From JAWWPG01 sp037719575 (GTDB taxonomy: Bacteria > Actinomycetota > Actinomycetes > Propionibacteriales > Nocardioidaceae): 64,000 nt of DNA. The stretch spans positions 1 to 64,000 of the forward strand of contig JBBJMF010000004.1 of NCBI GenBank assembly GCA_037719575.1, written 5' to 3'. Numbering within the stretch: position 1 is the stretch's first letter; every line of letters begins with the position of its first letter. The position numbers and the translations under genes are program-made. Shown one piece after another: positions 45,546 to 54,075 of the stretch. The notes under the pieces are model-generated. The model made no database searches, was not told the DNA's origin, and worked only from the letters and a program-made list of their open reading frames with translations.

Positions 45546-46049
45546 ATGGTCGAAACAGGCTACCTACAGTTGATCGTGATGCGCCACGCGAAGACCGAGC
45601 AGTCCGCGAGCAGCGACCGGGCCCGCCGGCTGACGTCCAGAGGTCGCCGCGACGCCCGGTCCGCGGGCAGCTGGCTGCGCGACAGCTCGCTCCTCCCCGG
45701 CCTCGTGCTGGTGTCACCGGCTGCGCGGGCCGAGGCCACCGCGGACCTGGTGTGTGCAGCACTGGAGGCAGCGCCGGACGTGCGTGTCGAGGAAGGCCTC
45801 TACGGCGCCTCTCCCGCCGATGCCCTCGAAACGGTCCGGGCCGAAGGCGGTGCGGCCGCGGTGGTGCTCATCGTCGGCCACAACCCGACGATGGGCGAGC
45901 TTGCCCACGCACTCCAGGAAGACCATGCAGATCCCCGGGCCCCGCACCTGCCGACCGCCGGTTTGGCGGTGCTCAAGGTGGAAGGCGAGTGGGCGGACCT
46001 CTCGATGGGTTCGGCGGAGCTCACCCACTGGCAGGTCCCCCGCGGCTGA
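45546..46049 (+). CDS. SixA-type histidine phosphatase family protein
   Basis: 167-residue phosphohistidine-type phosphatase. Catalytic motif VMRHAKTE near residue 12 and second His in IVGHNPTMGEL. Similar small proteins dephosphorylate phosphohistidine in phosphotransfer proteins, but here the substrate is unknown. ATG 45546; the frame is open upstream. Divergent from cphB and convergent with serB across 9 bases. Confidence 0.88.
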   Translation: MVETGYLQLIVMRHAKTEQSASSDRARRLTSRGRRDARSAGSWLRDSSLLPGLVLVSPAARAEATADLVCAALEAAPDVRVEEGLYGASPADALETVRAEGGAAAVVLIVGHNPTMGELAHALQEDHADPRAPHLPTAGLAVLKVEGEWADLSMGSAELTHWQVPRG

Positions 46050-46058
46050 CGGGGCTCC

Positions 46059-47264
46059 TCAGAGCGCGGGGCGCGGTGTCTCGATCCCGTCCAGCCGGTC
46101 CTCGGCCTCGATGTCTTCTCGGCTGATGCCGAGCAGGTACATGATCGTGTCCAGGTAGGGAACGCTGACCGCGGCGTGGGCCCGCTGGCGCACGGTGGGC
46201 TTGGCGTTGAAGGCGATCCCGAGTCCAGCGGCGGCAAGCATCTCGAGGTCGTTGGCACCGTCTCCGATGGCCACCGTCCGCTCGGTGCCGAGGCCCTGGG
46301 CGGCCGCGAACCGGCGAAGCGCGTCCGCCTTGCCGTGGGCGTCGACCACGGGGCCGAGCAGGCGGCCGGTCAACCGTTCATCGACGATCTCGAGCTCGTT
46401 GCTCGCCGTGTCGACGATCCCGAGCTCGGTGGCGATCCGGTCGGTGATCGCGCCGAACCCGCCGCTCACCAAGGCGATGCGGTAGCCGAGTCGGTGGAGG
46501 GTGCGCACCAGGGTGCGCGCACCTGGCGCGAGCGGCAGCGCGTCGTACACGCGAGTGAGCGCGCTCTCGTGCAGACCGGCGAGCAGGGCGACCCGCTGAC
46601 GCAGGGCGTCGGCGAAGTCCAACGTGCCGCGCATGGCCCGCTCGGTGAGGGCCGACACCTCCGGGGCGACCCCGGCCTCCGCTGCGAGGAGGTCGATGGC
46701 CTCGCCCTGGACGAGCGTCGAGTCGACGTCGAGCACCAGCAGCCGGCGCCCGTGTCGCAGCAGACCGACAGCCTGGACGGCGACATCGACCCTCTGCCGG
46801 GCAGCTTCGAGGGCGAGCATCTCGCGAAGCCGCATGACATCGGCCCCGGAGACGTGCATCTCGATCGCGGTCACGGGGTAGCGCGCCATCCGTACGATGC
46901 GGTCGATGTTGGCGCCGGTGTCGGCGATGCGACCCGAGACGGCCGAGACCGCCCGCGCCGACAGCGGTTGCCCGAGGACCGTGACGTGCACCCGGCCACG
47001 GCGCCGATGCTCGTTGTCGCCGGTGCCGCGCTGGACCTCCAGGTCCATCCCCAGGGCGTCGGCACTCGCCGTGACGGCTGCCGTCAGCGCCCGGTGGTTC
47101 GTCGGCGCCGTGACGAGGATGCTGAGCACGAGCCGTCGCCTGAGCACGCTCTGCTCGATGTCGAGCACCTCGACGGCGAAGCTGGCCAGCGCCTCGAAGA
47201 GCGCGGCGGTGACCCCTGGGCGGTCGGGTCCGGTGGCGAGCAGGAGCAGGGTCGGTGTCGTCAT
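46059..47264 (-). CDS. serB: Phosphoserine phosphatase with N-terminal ACT domains
   Basis: Last step of serine synthesis. The 401-residue product has ACT-like regulatory modules (about residues 1-170; ATGPDRPGVTAALFEAL) followed by the HAD phosphatase domain: DVDSTLVQGEAIDLLA with nucleophile Asp, ALVSGGFGAITDRIA and VAIGDGANDLEMLAAAGLGIAFNAKP. Serine may feed back through the ACT domains, as known for mycobacterial SerB2. ATG 47264 with a TAGCCT hexamer 9 bases upstream. Confidence 0.93.
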   Translation of the reverse strand: MTTPTLLLLATGPDRPGVTAALFEALASFAVEVLDIEQSVLRRRLVLSILVTAPTNHRALTAAVTASADALGMDLEVQRGTGDNEHRRRGRVHVTVLGQPLSARAVSAVSGRIADTGANIDRIVRMARYPVTAIEMHVSGADVMRLREMLALEAARQRVDVAVQAVGLLRHGRRLLVLDVDSTLVQGEAIDLLAAEAGVAPEVSALTERAMRGTLDFADALRQRVALLAGLHESALTRVYDALPLAPGARTLVRTLHRLGYRIALVSGGFGAITDRIATELGIVDTASNELEIVDERLTGRLLGPVVDAHGKADALRRFAAAQGLGTERTVAIGDGANDLEMLAAAGLGIAFNAKPTVRQRAHAAVSVPYLDTIMYLLGISREDIEAEDRLDGIETPRPAL

Positions 47265-47276
47265 GGCCCGGACAGG

Positions 47277-48005
47277 CTATCTGCCATCGAGCGATGAGGT
47301 CGCCGCGACCACGGCGGCCCGCGCCGCCCGGTCCAGCGGCTGCAAGGCGGCGGCTCGCTGGGCCGCCTGCGACGCCGAGACCGAGCCCCCGTCGTCGGTC
47401 CTGGCCAGTGAGACGATCGAGACCGCGCGGATCGCGTCATCCGCGAGCTGGGCCGCCCGCGGCGACGCGAACGGTGCCGGCTCGTCGTGTGTCACGGGCC
47501 GGCGGAGGTTGAGCAGGGCATCGGCCACGTCCGGCTGCCACGAGGCGACGTCGAGTGACGCCAGGGCGTCGGCGGTCTCGGTCATCGCGGCGCGCAGGGC
47601 TCGGTCGGCCTCGGCGACCGCCGGCAGGTACGTCGGTTCGTCGGCGGCCGAGAGGTGCCAGGTGGTCGCCCCGCCGGCGCGGACGGGCACCATCCCAAGA
47701 CGGCTCCCGTGCAGCACGACGCCCCCGCCCGCCTCGAGCGCGTCGGCGTTGAATGCGGCCGGTCCGGCGAGACCGAGCGGGTCGCCCGGCACCGGGAGGG
47801 CGCTGCTGGCCCGTCGTACCCCCCGACGCCGAAGCTCACCGAGGAACAGCGCGGGAGCCTGCCAGCTGCCCGCCTCGGGGCCGGCGAACTCCGCAAGCCG
47901 GCCCCGCCCGTTCAGCCCGGTGATGACCGCGTCCGCGCTCTCGCGGCCCGTGAGCCACGCGTTGAGCCAGCACGCGACCCGGGCCGAGTCAGGTAGCGAC
48001 TGCAT
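47277..48005 (-). CDS. Conserved hypothetical protein, 242 residues
   Basis: Soluble actinobacterial protein that I do not recognise. Ala-rich, with WLNAWLTGRESADAVITGL near the N terminus and GSRLGMVPVRAGGATTWHLS in the middle; no obvious catalytic motif, Cys ligands or membrane helix. Twelve bases separate it from serB on the same strand. TAGGCT exactly 6 bases before the ATG points to a leaderless message. Confidence 0.78.
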   Translation of the reverse strand: MQSLPDSARVACWLNAWLTGRESADAVITGLNGRGRLAEFAGPEAGSWQAPALFLGELRRRGVRRASSALPVPGDPLGLAGPAAFNADALEAGGGVVLHGSRLGMVPVRAGGATTWHLSAADEPTYLPAVAEADRALRAAMTETADALASLDVASWQPDVADALLNLRRPVTHDEPAPFASPRAAQLADDAIRAVSIVSLARTDDGGSVSASQAAQRAAALQPLDRAARAAVVAATSSLDGR

Positions 48006-48011
48006 TCCCCG

Positions 48012-48017
48012 AGCCTA
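48012..48017 (-). promoter_or_regulatory. Leaderless-type -10 box (hypothetical gene-serB)
   Basis: TAGGCT on the minus strand, exactly 6 bases before the ATG at 48005. Confidence 0.5.
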
Positions 48018-48084
48018 GAAGACCAGGAGGGGGTGGTGGATGGCCTAGGTTGGGAGTCCAGCGAACGGGTGGCGAAGGAGTCGG

Positions 48085-48885
48085 ATGAGCACGGTCATCG
48101 AGCTCGCCGGAGTCTCGGTCGTGCGCGCCGGGAACCGCCTGTTGAGCGACGTCAGCTGGCAGGTGGAGCACGACGAGCGCTGGGTGGTGCTCGGTCCGAA
48201 CGGCGCCGGCAAGACGACCCTGCTCCAGGTCGTGAGCACCCACCTGCACCCGACCGAGGGCGTGGCCGGCGTGCTGGGCGAGGTCATCGGCACCGTGGAC
48301 GTGTTCGACCTCCGGCCGCGCATCGGCCTGGCGAGTGTGGCGCTCGGCGACCGGGTACCACACGACGAGCTGGTGAGTGACGTGGTGATGTCCGCGTCGT
48401 ACGCCGTCCTCGGCCGCTGGAAGGAGCAGTACGACGAGCTCGACCATGCCCGGGCAGCGGACCTGCTGCGGGAGGTAGGGGTCAAACACCTGGCGGACCG
48501 GCGGTTCGGCACCCTCAGCGAGGGAGAGCGCAAGCGGGTCCAGATCGCTCGGGCGCTGATGACGGACCCCGAGCTCCTGCTCCTGGACGAGCCCGCGGCC
48601 GGCCTGGACCTCGGGGGGCGTGAGGATCTGGTCAGCACGCTGTCCGTGCTGGCGCTCGACGAGGGTTCGCCGGCGACCGTGCTCGTCAGCCACCACGTGG
48701 AGGAGATCCCGCCCGGGTTCACGCATGCGTTGCTGTTGCGCGGCGGGGTTGTCATGGCGTCCGGACCGCTCGAGACAACCCTCAACGAGGCCGCCCTGTC
48801 CCGGACGTTCGGGCAGTCACTCCAGCTGACGCACGCGGACGGACGGTACGCCGCCCGGCGCCGCTCGAGCACTCACCGACGCTGA
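48085..48885 (+). CDS. Stand-alone ABC ATPase (YlmA/ModF-like)
   Basis: 266-residue ABC ATPase. Walker A GPNGAGKTTLLQV, signature FGTLSEGERKRVQIARAL (LSEGE in place of LSGGQ), Walker B LLLLDEPAAGLDLGGRED and switch SHHVEEIPPGF. No permease gene adjoins it, so the transported molecule or other role is unclear. ATG 48085 follows GAAGGAG; a TAGGTT hexamer lies about 35 bases upstream. Confidence 0.9.
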   Translation: MSTVIELAGVSVVRAGNRLLSDVSWQVEHDERWVVLGPNGAGKTTLLQVVSTHLHPTEGVAGVLGEVIGTVDVFDLRPRIGLASVALGDRVPHDELVSDVVMSASYAVLGRWKEQYDELDHARAADLLREVGVKHLADRRFGTLSEGERKRVQIARALMTDPELLLLDEPAAGLDLGGREDLVSTLSVLALDEGSPATVLVSHHVEEIPPGFTHALLLRGGVVMASGPLETTLNEAALSRTFGQSLQLTHADGRYAARRRSSTHRR

Positions 48886-48896
48886 GACCGATGGGA

Positions 48897-48902
48897 TAAT
48901 CT
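48897..48902 (+). promoter_or_regulatory. Leaderless-type -10 box (nfeD)
   Basis: TAATCT, exactly 6 bases before the ATG at 48909. Confidence 0.5.
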
Positions 48903-48908
48903 CGGCAC

Positions 48909-49352
48909 ATGGACTGGTTGCGCGACCACGACTGGGAGACCTGGCTCATCGTCGCGCTCGTCCTGGCCGCCACGGAGCTGGCGACCCTCGACTTCACCCT
49001 CTTGATGATGGCTGCGGGAGCCGGCGCGGGCTGCCTGATGGCCGCCCTGGGCTTCAACGTGTGGGTGCAGGTGCTGGTTGCCGCTGTGGTCGCCGTCGCG
49101 ATGCTCGCCATCGTCCGGCCCAGCATCGTCCGCCGAGTCCACGCGGGTCCGACGGTGCAGAACGGTCCGCAGGCCCTGATCGGCCAGTCCGGCCTGGTGC
49201 TCGAGCAGGTGACGGCCCTGAACGGCCGGGTACGCCTGCGCGGCGAGGTGTGGTCGGCCCGCGCCGTCGACGACGGTGTCACGATCGACCCCGGGGCCAA
49301 GGTCGGCGTCGCCGAGATCGACGGGGCGACCGCCGTTGTCTATCCGCTGTAG
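48909..49352 (+). CDS. NfeD-family membrane protein
   Basis: 147 residues: two or three hydrophobic helices (LIVALVLAATELATL, LLMMAAGAGAGCLMAALGF, VLVAAVVAVAMLAIV) then a C-terminal OB-fold domain (ALIGQSGLVLEQVTALNGRVRLRGEVWSA). Short-form NfeD without the ClpP-like protease. Works with SPFH/flotillin proteins; the gene for one follows after 81 bases. Same order as M. tuberculosis Rv1487-Rv1488. Confidence 0.92.
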   Translation: MDWLRDHDWETWLIVALVLAATELATLDFTLLMMAAGAGAGCLMAALGFNVWVQVLVAAVVAVAMLAIVRPSIVRRVHAGPTVQNGPQALIGQSGLVLEQVTALNGRVRLRGEVWSARAVDDGVTIDPGAKVGVAEIDGATAVVYPL

Positions 49353-49433
49353 CGGCCACCGGGACTCCCCGATGGGCCGTATGGACGCGACTCGGACGAG
49401 CTCCGGGTCGTCTCATGTGAGAGGGGACCACCC

Positions 49434-50627
49434 ATGGTGGTGCTGATCATCCTCGGCGTGGTGGTGCTGCTCGCCATCATCGTCCTGGTCCGCTCTGTCC
49501 GGATCGTGCCCCAGGCACGAGCCGGCATCGTGGAGCGTTTCGGCAAGTACCGTACGACGCTGCCGGCCGGACTGAACATCGTGACGCCGTTCGTCGACCG
49601 GGTCCGCTACCAGATCGACCTGCGCGAACAGGTTGTCTCCTTCCCTCCACAGCCGGTGATCACCGAGGACAACCTCGTGGTGTCGATCGACACCGTCATC
49701 TACTTCCAGGTCACCAACCCGGTCGCCGCGACGTACGAGATCGCCAACTACATCCAGGCGATCGAGCAGCTCACGATGACGACCCTGCGAAACATCATCG
49801 GCGGCATGGACCTCGAGCAGGCCCTGACGAGCCGCGACGACATCAACCAGTCGCTGCGCGGCGTGCTCGACGAGGCGACCGGACGATGGGGCATCCGAGT
49901 GAACCGGGTGGAGCTCAAGGGCATCGACCCACCTCCGTCCATCAAGGACGCCATGGAGAAGCAGATGCGGGCCGACCGGGACAAGCGCGCGGCGATCCTG
50001 ACCGCCGAGGGCATGCGGCAGTCGCAGATCCTGACCGCCGAGGGCCAGAAGCAGTCCGCGATCCTCACCGCAGAAGGCGATCGGGAGGCCTTGATCTTGC
50101 GGGCCCAGGGTGACCGTCAGTCCCGCATCCTGCGGGCGCAGGGTGAAGGACAGGCCATCCTCACCGTGTTCCAGTCGATCCACGACGGGTCGCCCGACCA
50201 GGCGCTGCTCGCCTACCAGTACCTGCAGATGCTGCCGAAGATCGCGGAAGGCGACGCCAACAAGGTCTGGATCGTGCCGAGCGAGATCGGGCGCGCGCTG
50301 GAGGGTCTCGGCAGCACGATCGGCTCCATTCAAGGCATCCCGCCCCAGACGACGCCGAAGCGCCGCGTCGACTACGGCGCCGACGAGACGGTGGACCCCA
50401 CCGTCGAGATCGACTCGTCGCTCTCGACGACCCACGACGAGGTGGCCGAGGCGATCGCGGAGGCTGCGGAGGCGGCCCGTCCGGCTCGTCGTACCGATCT
50501 CCAGAAGGCCGCTGGCTCCATCGGCGGGCCCGAACCCGCAAGCGCCGGAGGTGGTGAGGTGTCGTCCGACGCACCCGTCGCGCCGACTCCGCCAGCCCAA
50601 CCACCTCAGGGCCCGCCGGGGCAGTGA
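49434..50627 (+). CDS. SPFH/Band 7 (stomatin-like, QmcA-type) membrane protein
   Basis: 397 residues: N-terminal membrane anchor (VVLIILGVVVLLAIIVLV), then the SPFH domain (about 25-190) with IVPQARAGIVERFGKYR and LRNIIGGMDLEQALTSRD, a repeat-like coiled region of AEGMRQSQILTAEGQKQSAI type, and a Pro/Ala-rich tail. Such proteins form large ring or cage assemblies in membranes and often pair with NfeD. ATG 49434 with GAGAGGGGA upstream. Overlaps the next gene by 4 bases. Confidence 0.94.
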   Translation: MVVLIILGVVVLLAIIVLVRSVRIVPQARAGIVERFGKYRTTLPAGLNIVTPFVDRVRYQIDLREQVVSFPPQPVITEDNLVVSIDTVIYFQVTNPVAATYEIANYIQAIEQLTMTTLRNIIGGMDLEQALTSRDDINQSLRGVLDEATGRWGIRVNRVELKGIDPPPSIKDAMEKQMRADRDKRAAILTAEGMRQSQILTAEGQKQSAILTAEGDREALILRAQGDRQSRILRAQGEGQAILTVFQSIHDGSPDQALLAYQYLQMLPKIAEGDANKVWIVPSEIGRALEGLGSTIGSIQGIPPQTTPKRRVDYGADETVDPTVEIDSSLSTTHDEVAEAIAEAAEAARPARRTDLQKAAGSIGGPEPASAGGGEVSSDAPVAPTPPAQPPQGPPGQ

Positions 50628-51370
50628 CGCTGCTCGAGGCGCTTGCGCTCTTCGCGGCGGGCCTCGCGGCTGGCACGATCAACACGATCGTCGGGTCGGG
50701 GACGTTGGTGACGTTCCCCACCCTGCTGGCGATCGGCTACCCCCCCGTGCTCGCCAACGTGTCCAACACGGTCGGACTCGTGCCCGGCTCGGTGTCCGGC
50801 GTCCTCGGCTACCGCCGCGAGCTGCACGGCCAGGGCCCGCGTCTGCTCCGCCTCGGCCCTTGCTCAGCTCTAGGGGGAGCTGCCGGCGCTCTGCTGCTGC
50901 TGTGGCTTCCTGGGGCTGCGTTCCGGACGGTGGTCCCGGTGCTCATCGGGCTCGGCTGCATCCTCGTGCTCGCGCAGCCGTGGATCTCCCGGCACGTGCA
51001 CCCGCCGAAGACCGCGCCGCCGCACGGGTCGCTGCTCGTGACCGTTCTCGTCTTTGCTGCCGGCGTGTACGGCGGCTACTTCGGCGCCGCCCAGGGGGTG
51101 CTGCTCATCGGGATCCTCGGGCTCGGCCTCACCGAGCCGTTGCAACGGGTCAATGCCCTGAAGAACGCGTTGGCTCTTCTCGTGAACGCGGTCGCGGGGG
51201 TGGTCTTCATCATCGTCAGCCAGGTGGCGTGGGGAGCGGCGGGAGTCATCGCCGCCGGATCGATCATCGGTGGCCAGCTCGGGGCTCGCGTTGGCCGCAG
51301 GCTACCGGCACCTCTGTTCCGGGCGGTAGTGGCCGTCGTCGGGGTCGTGGCGATCGTGAAGCTGGTATGA
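50624..51370 (+). CDS. TSUP/TauE-SafE family permease
   Basis: 248-residue membrane protein with about seven or eight helices. Family hallmark GTINTIVGSGTLVTFPTLLAIGYPP near the N terminus and its half-repeat VYGGYFGAAQGVLLIGILGL after residue 140. TSUP proteins carry sulfite, sulfoacetate or other organosulfur anions. The substrate here is unknown. GTG start shares GTGA with the SPFH gene stop. Confidence 0.9.
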   Translation: MTLLEALALFAAGLAAGTINTIVGSGTLVTFPTLLAIGYPPVLANVSNTVGLVPGSVSGVLGYRRELHGQGPRLLRLGPCSALGGAAGALLLLWLPGAAFRTVVPVLIGLGCILVLAQPWISRHVHPPKTAPPHGSLLVTVLVFAAGVYGGYFGAAQGVLLIGILGLGLTEPLQRVNALKNALALLVNAVAGVVFIIVSQVAWGAAGVIAAGSIIGGQLGARVGRRLPAPLFRAVVAVVGVVAIVKLV

Positions 51371-51385
51371 CGAAAGTCGCCGTGG

Positions 51386-51886
51386 CTACTCCCGCGTCGA
51401 GGCGCCTTCGGCTGCACCGGAGTCGTCGACCTCCCCACCTCCGTCGTTCTGCACCTCGAAGAAGGAGATCTTGCCGTCGGTCTCTAACACGGCCACGTCG
51501 ACATCAGTGAGGCGGCGGATGCCCTGCTCGCGCGCCGCGGCCATCAGGTCGTCCGTCGCCAAACGCTGACTCCGCATCACGTCGGTCAGCAAGGCTCCGG
51601 ACCGCATCACCATGACCGGCGTGCCCCTGATGAGCGGCCGCAGCCTGGGCCAGCGCCAGGAGGAGTACGACAAGCCGATGGTGAGCAGCGCGAACATGCC
51701 GACCGCAAGAAACGCCGACGTCAGGGAGTAGTCCTGCTGGGTGACGGACTGCTGGACCAGGTCGCCCATCGTCACATAGATCAGCAGCTCGAACGTCGTC
51801 ACCTCGGACAGGCTGGCCCGGCCAACGACCCGGGTGACGACCCACAGGAAGAAGAAGACGACGAGCGCACGGACGATGATCTCCAT
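51386..51886 (-). CDS. DUF421/YetF-family membrane protein
   Basis: 166 residues: two or three N-terminal helices (ALVVFFFLWVVTRVVGR, SAFLAVGMFALLTIGLSYSSW) with TTFELLIYVTMGDLVQQSVT, then a cytosolic YetF domain with LRPLIRGTPVMVMRSGALL and FFEVQNDGG. Function unknown; in spore-formers members affect germination. 29 bases after the hypothetical membrane protein gene at 51916-52449, probably an operon. Confidence 0.9.
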   Translation of the reverse strand: MEIIVRALVVFFFLWVVTRVVGRASLSEVTTFELLIYVTMGDLVQQSVTQQDYSLTSAFLAVGMFALLTIGLSYSSWRWPRLRPLIRGTPVMVMRSGALLTDVMRSQRLATDDLMAAAREQGIRRLTDVDVAVLETDGKISFFEVQNDGGGEVDDSGAAEGASTRE

Positions 51887-51915
51887 CAGCTGACCTGCCC
51901 CTCACTGCTCGCCAT

Positions 51916-52449
51916 CTAGGGAAACATCCAGGTCGCGAAGTCCACAGTCACGACACGCTTATCGTGGTTCACGAGCGCCACCGTCGCGTCTTGCGCCAAG
52001 AGGTTCGTTGGTGCCACGTAGGGCTGGATGTAGGCGTCGTACATCATCGTGAAGGTATCGCCGTGTGGCGGCGGCGTGAACTCCATGTAGACGTACGTGT
52101 CGTCTCGGGTCGAGTCCGAGGGCGTCGGGTAGAAGCCCTGAGTCTCGAAGAGGTCGAAATAGGTGCCGGTCACCGCGATCGTGATCGGACCATTGAACCC
52201 GCCGGGATGCTCTACCGTTAGCTCCCAGAACGTGTCGAGTCCGGGGCGGGCAGTTCCGGGGTAGGACAGCGTGAGCCGGTAGCCGTCCCGTGTCTCGGCC
52301 GCGGTGGAGGTGTGCCCGCCGAGCAGCCCGGTCGCGCCCCCGATGCAGGTGAGCAGGACGAGTACGACGAACGTCCGGCTGGCGAGTCGCGAGAGGAATC
52401 CGCCGCGGCGAGCCGTGATCCCCTCGAGCGTGGAGTCGGGGTTGGGCAC
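51916..52449 (-). CDS. Hypothetical membrane-anchored protein, 177 residues
   Basis: Not recognised. One N-terminal helix (FVVLVLLTCIGGATGLLGG) and an exported domain rich in Tyr, Thr and aromatic residues (GYRLTLSYPGTARPGLDTFWELTVEHPGGF, DDTYVYMEFTPP) with a beta-sandwich feel. GTG start. Upstream of and probably cotranscribed with the DUF421 gene, so it may be its outside partner. Confidence 0.8.
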   Translation of the reverse strand: MPNPDSTLEGITARRGGFLSRLASRTFVVLVLLTCIGGATGLLGGHTSTAAETRDGYRLTLSYPGTARPGLDTFWELTVEHPGGFNGPITIAVTGTYFDLFETQGFYPTPSDSTRDDTYVYMEFTPPPHGDTFTMMYDAYIQPYVAPTNLLAQDATVALVNHDKRVVTVDFATWMFP

Positions 52450-52485
52450 AGGCTCAGCCTCTCACGGGGCATCTGGTGATCGAGG

Positions 52486-53448
52486 CTAGTCGGCCTCGAG
52501 CGCGTAGGTGAGCCATCGCGCCGTCCGGTCGAAGGCATCCTCCCGGACCTCCTTGCGCGACAGGAAGACGTCGTGCACCGCGCCCGGAACTCGAACGAGC
52601 GTGACGTTGTCGCCGAGCTGGTGCGACCACCTCGCGATCTGGCGCACGTCGAGGACCGTGTCGACGCCCTGGGCCTCCTCCGTGTAGGTCTCGGGCACCA
52701 GGCTCCCGCGTGAGCACAGCACCAGGACGGGCGCCGGCACGGCAACCCCCTTGTGCACCGAGCGGTGCCCAGCTCGGATGGCACGCAGCCAGCCCGCCTT
52801 GACCGGCAGGCTCAGCAGGGGCTTCCACGCGACGTCGAAGTCCCACTCTCCATGGTGGTCGCGGTGCAGCGACTCGCCGTAGACACCTGAGAGCGTGCGG
52901 GGGACGGTGGCATAGGGCCGTCGCAGCCCCAGCCGGTTGATCGCCTCGGTGCCCGCCGTCCGGACGAAGAACGACCCCTGCAGGTCGAGCCAGGGGCTGT
53001 TGAGCACGAGTGCGTCCGCGACCAGGTCTCCCGTCGAGGCGCGCTCGGCCGTCCATAGCGGCGTCACCAGACCGCCCGTCGAGTGGGCGCTGATGACCAC
53101 CCGCTGATGACTGGTCCGCTCCCGGATCGTCGACAGCGCCGCATCAAGATCTTCGTGGTACTCAGCCAGGTCGAGGCAGAAGTTCGGCGTCTGGTGGGGG
53201 AGCAGGGAGCGGCCGTGCTTGCGCAGGTCGAGCGCGAAGAAGTCGTAGCCGAGCGCGGTGAAGAACTCGGCTGTCGCGGTCTGGAAGAAGTAGTCGCAGA
53301 ACCCGTGCACGTGCAGGACCGCACCGCGGCTCGGGCTCCGGTCGGCGGCGCGCTGCACCAAGGTGCACACCACCGCGCCCTCGTAGTCGTCGGCAAGTGA
53401 CAGGGTCTCCCGCGTGTAGGGGGAGCCGAGGACGTCCGTTTCTGTCAC
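52486..53448 (-). CDS. Alpha/beta-hydrolase, monoacylglycerol-lipase-like
   Basis: 320-residue serine hydrolase. Oxyanion HG in VLHVHGFCDYFFQTAT, nucleophile elbow ISAHSTGGLV, and C-terminal His in PGAVHDVFLSR, with an LDLRKHGRS segment typical of lysophospholipase and monoglyceride lipase relatives. No signal peptide, cytosolic. Substrate probably a lipid ester, inferred. GTG start nine bases after the PEBP gene stop. Confidence 0.88.
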   Translation of the reverse strand: MTETDVLGSPYTRETLSLADDYEGAVVCTLVQRAADRSPSRGAVLHVHGFCDYFFQTATAEFFTALGYDFFALDLRKHGRSLLPHQTPNFCLDLAEYHEDLDAALSTIRERTSHQRVVISAHSTGGLVTPLWTAERASTGDLVADALVLNSPWLDLQGSFFVRTAGTEAINRLGLRRPYATVPRTLSGVYGESLHRDHHGEWDFDVAWKPLLSLPVKAGWLRAIRAGHRSVHKGVAVPAPVLVLCSRGSLVPETYTEEAQGVDTVLDVRQIARWSHQLGDNVTLVRVPGAVHDVFLSRKEVREDAFDRTARWLTYALEAD

Positions 53449-53457
53449 GTGGGTGCC

Positions 53458-53985
53458 TCAGGCCTGGTGGGTGCCGACGAGGATCGCCCGGCCCAGCGTC
53501 TTGAACGCCAGGTTGAAGGACGCGACCGCGGGGGTCGCCTCGGCGTCGACTCCCAACGTCTCCTCGCCCACGGCATGGACCACGAAGTAGTAGCGGTGCG
53601 CCTCGTCACCTTCCGGGGGGTCGGCACCGTCGTACGACGCGTGCCCTGGGTCGTTGCGCAGGTGGAATGCGCCGCCGGGCAACGTGTCGTCGGACTCCCC
53701 GGCCCCTGCAGTCAGCGACGTGGCGTCACCGGGGACGTCGACCGCCACCCAATGCCAGAAGCCGCTCGGGGTCGGCGCGTCGGGGTCGAAACAAGTGACC
53801 ACGAAGCTCTTCGTACCCTCGGGTGCGCCTGCCCAGGCGAGCGCGGGGGAGGTGTTGCCATCAGACCCTGTCACCCGGCTCGGGAGCGGCTGGCCGTCGG
53901 TGACGTCCGGGCTGGTCAGGGAGAACGCCGCAACCTCGGGCAGCTTCTCGTAGGGGTCTTCGGCACGCGGCCGCTCGAGTGTCAT
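53458..53985 (-). CDS. YbhB/YbcL-family (PEBP-like) protein
   Basis: 175 residues with the PEBP ligand-site motifs CFDPDAPTPSGFWHWVAVDVP and DPPEGDEAHRYYFVVHAVG and the opening TSPALAWAGAPEGT. Bacterial members bind small anionic ligands or act as kinase or protease modulators; function here unknown. ATG 53985. Cotranscribed with the hydrolase that follows; divergent from the SpoU gene. Confidence 0.93.
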   Translation of the reverse strand: MTLERPRAEDPYEKLPEVAAFSLTSPDVTDGQPLPSRVTGSDGNTSPALAWAGAPEGTKSFVVTCFDPDAPTPSGFWHWVAVDVPGDATSLTAGAGESDDTLPGGAFHLRNDPGHASYDGADPPEGDEAHRYYFVVHAVGEETLGVDAEATPAVASFNLAFKTLGRAILVGTHQA

Positions 53986-54063
53986 GCCCCCATCCTCGCC
54001 GATTCTCGCCGCTGGACAACCGGTGGCCACGCCGTCCCGTGCGGCGGGTCATCGCCCGCCGCG

Positions 54064-54069
54064 GATAAT
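54064..54069 (+). promoter_or_regulatory. Leaderless-type -10 box (SpoU methyltransferase gene)
   Basis: GATAAT, one base from TATAAT, exactly 6 bases before the ATG at 54076. Confidence 0.45.
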
Positions 54070-54075
54070 CGGCGG

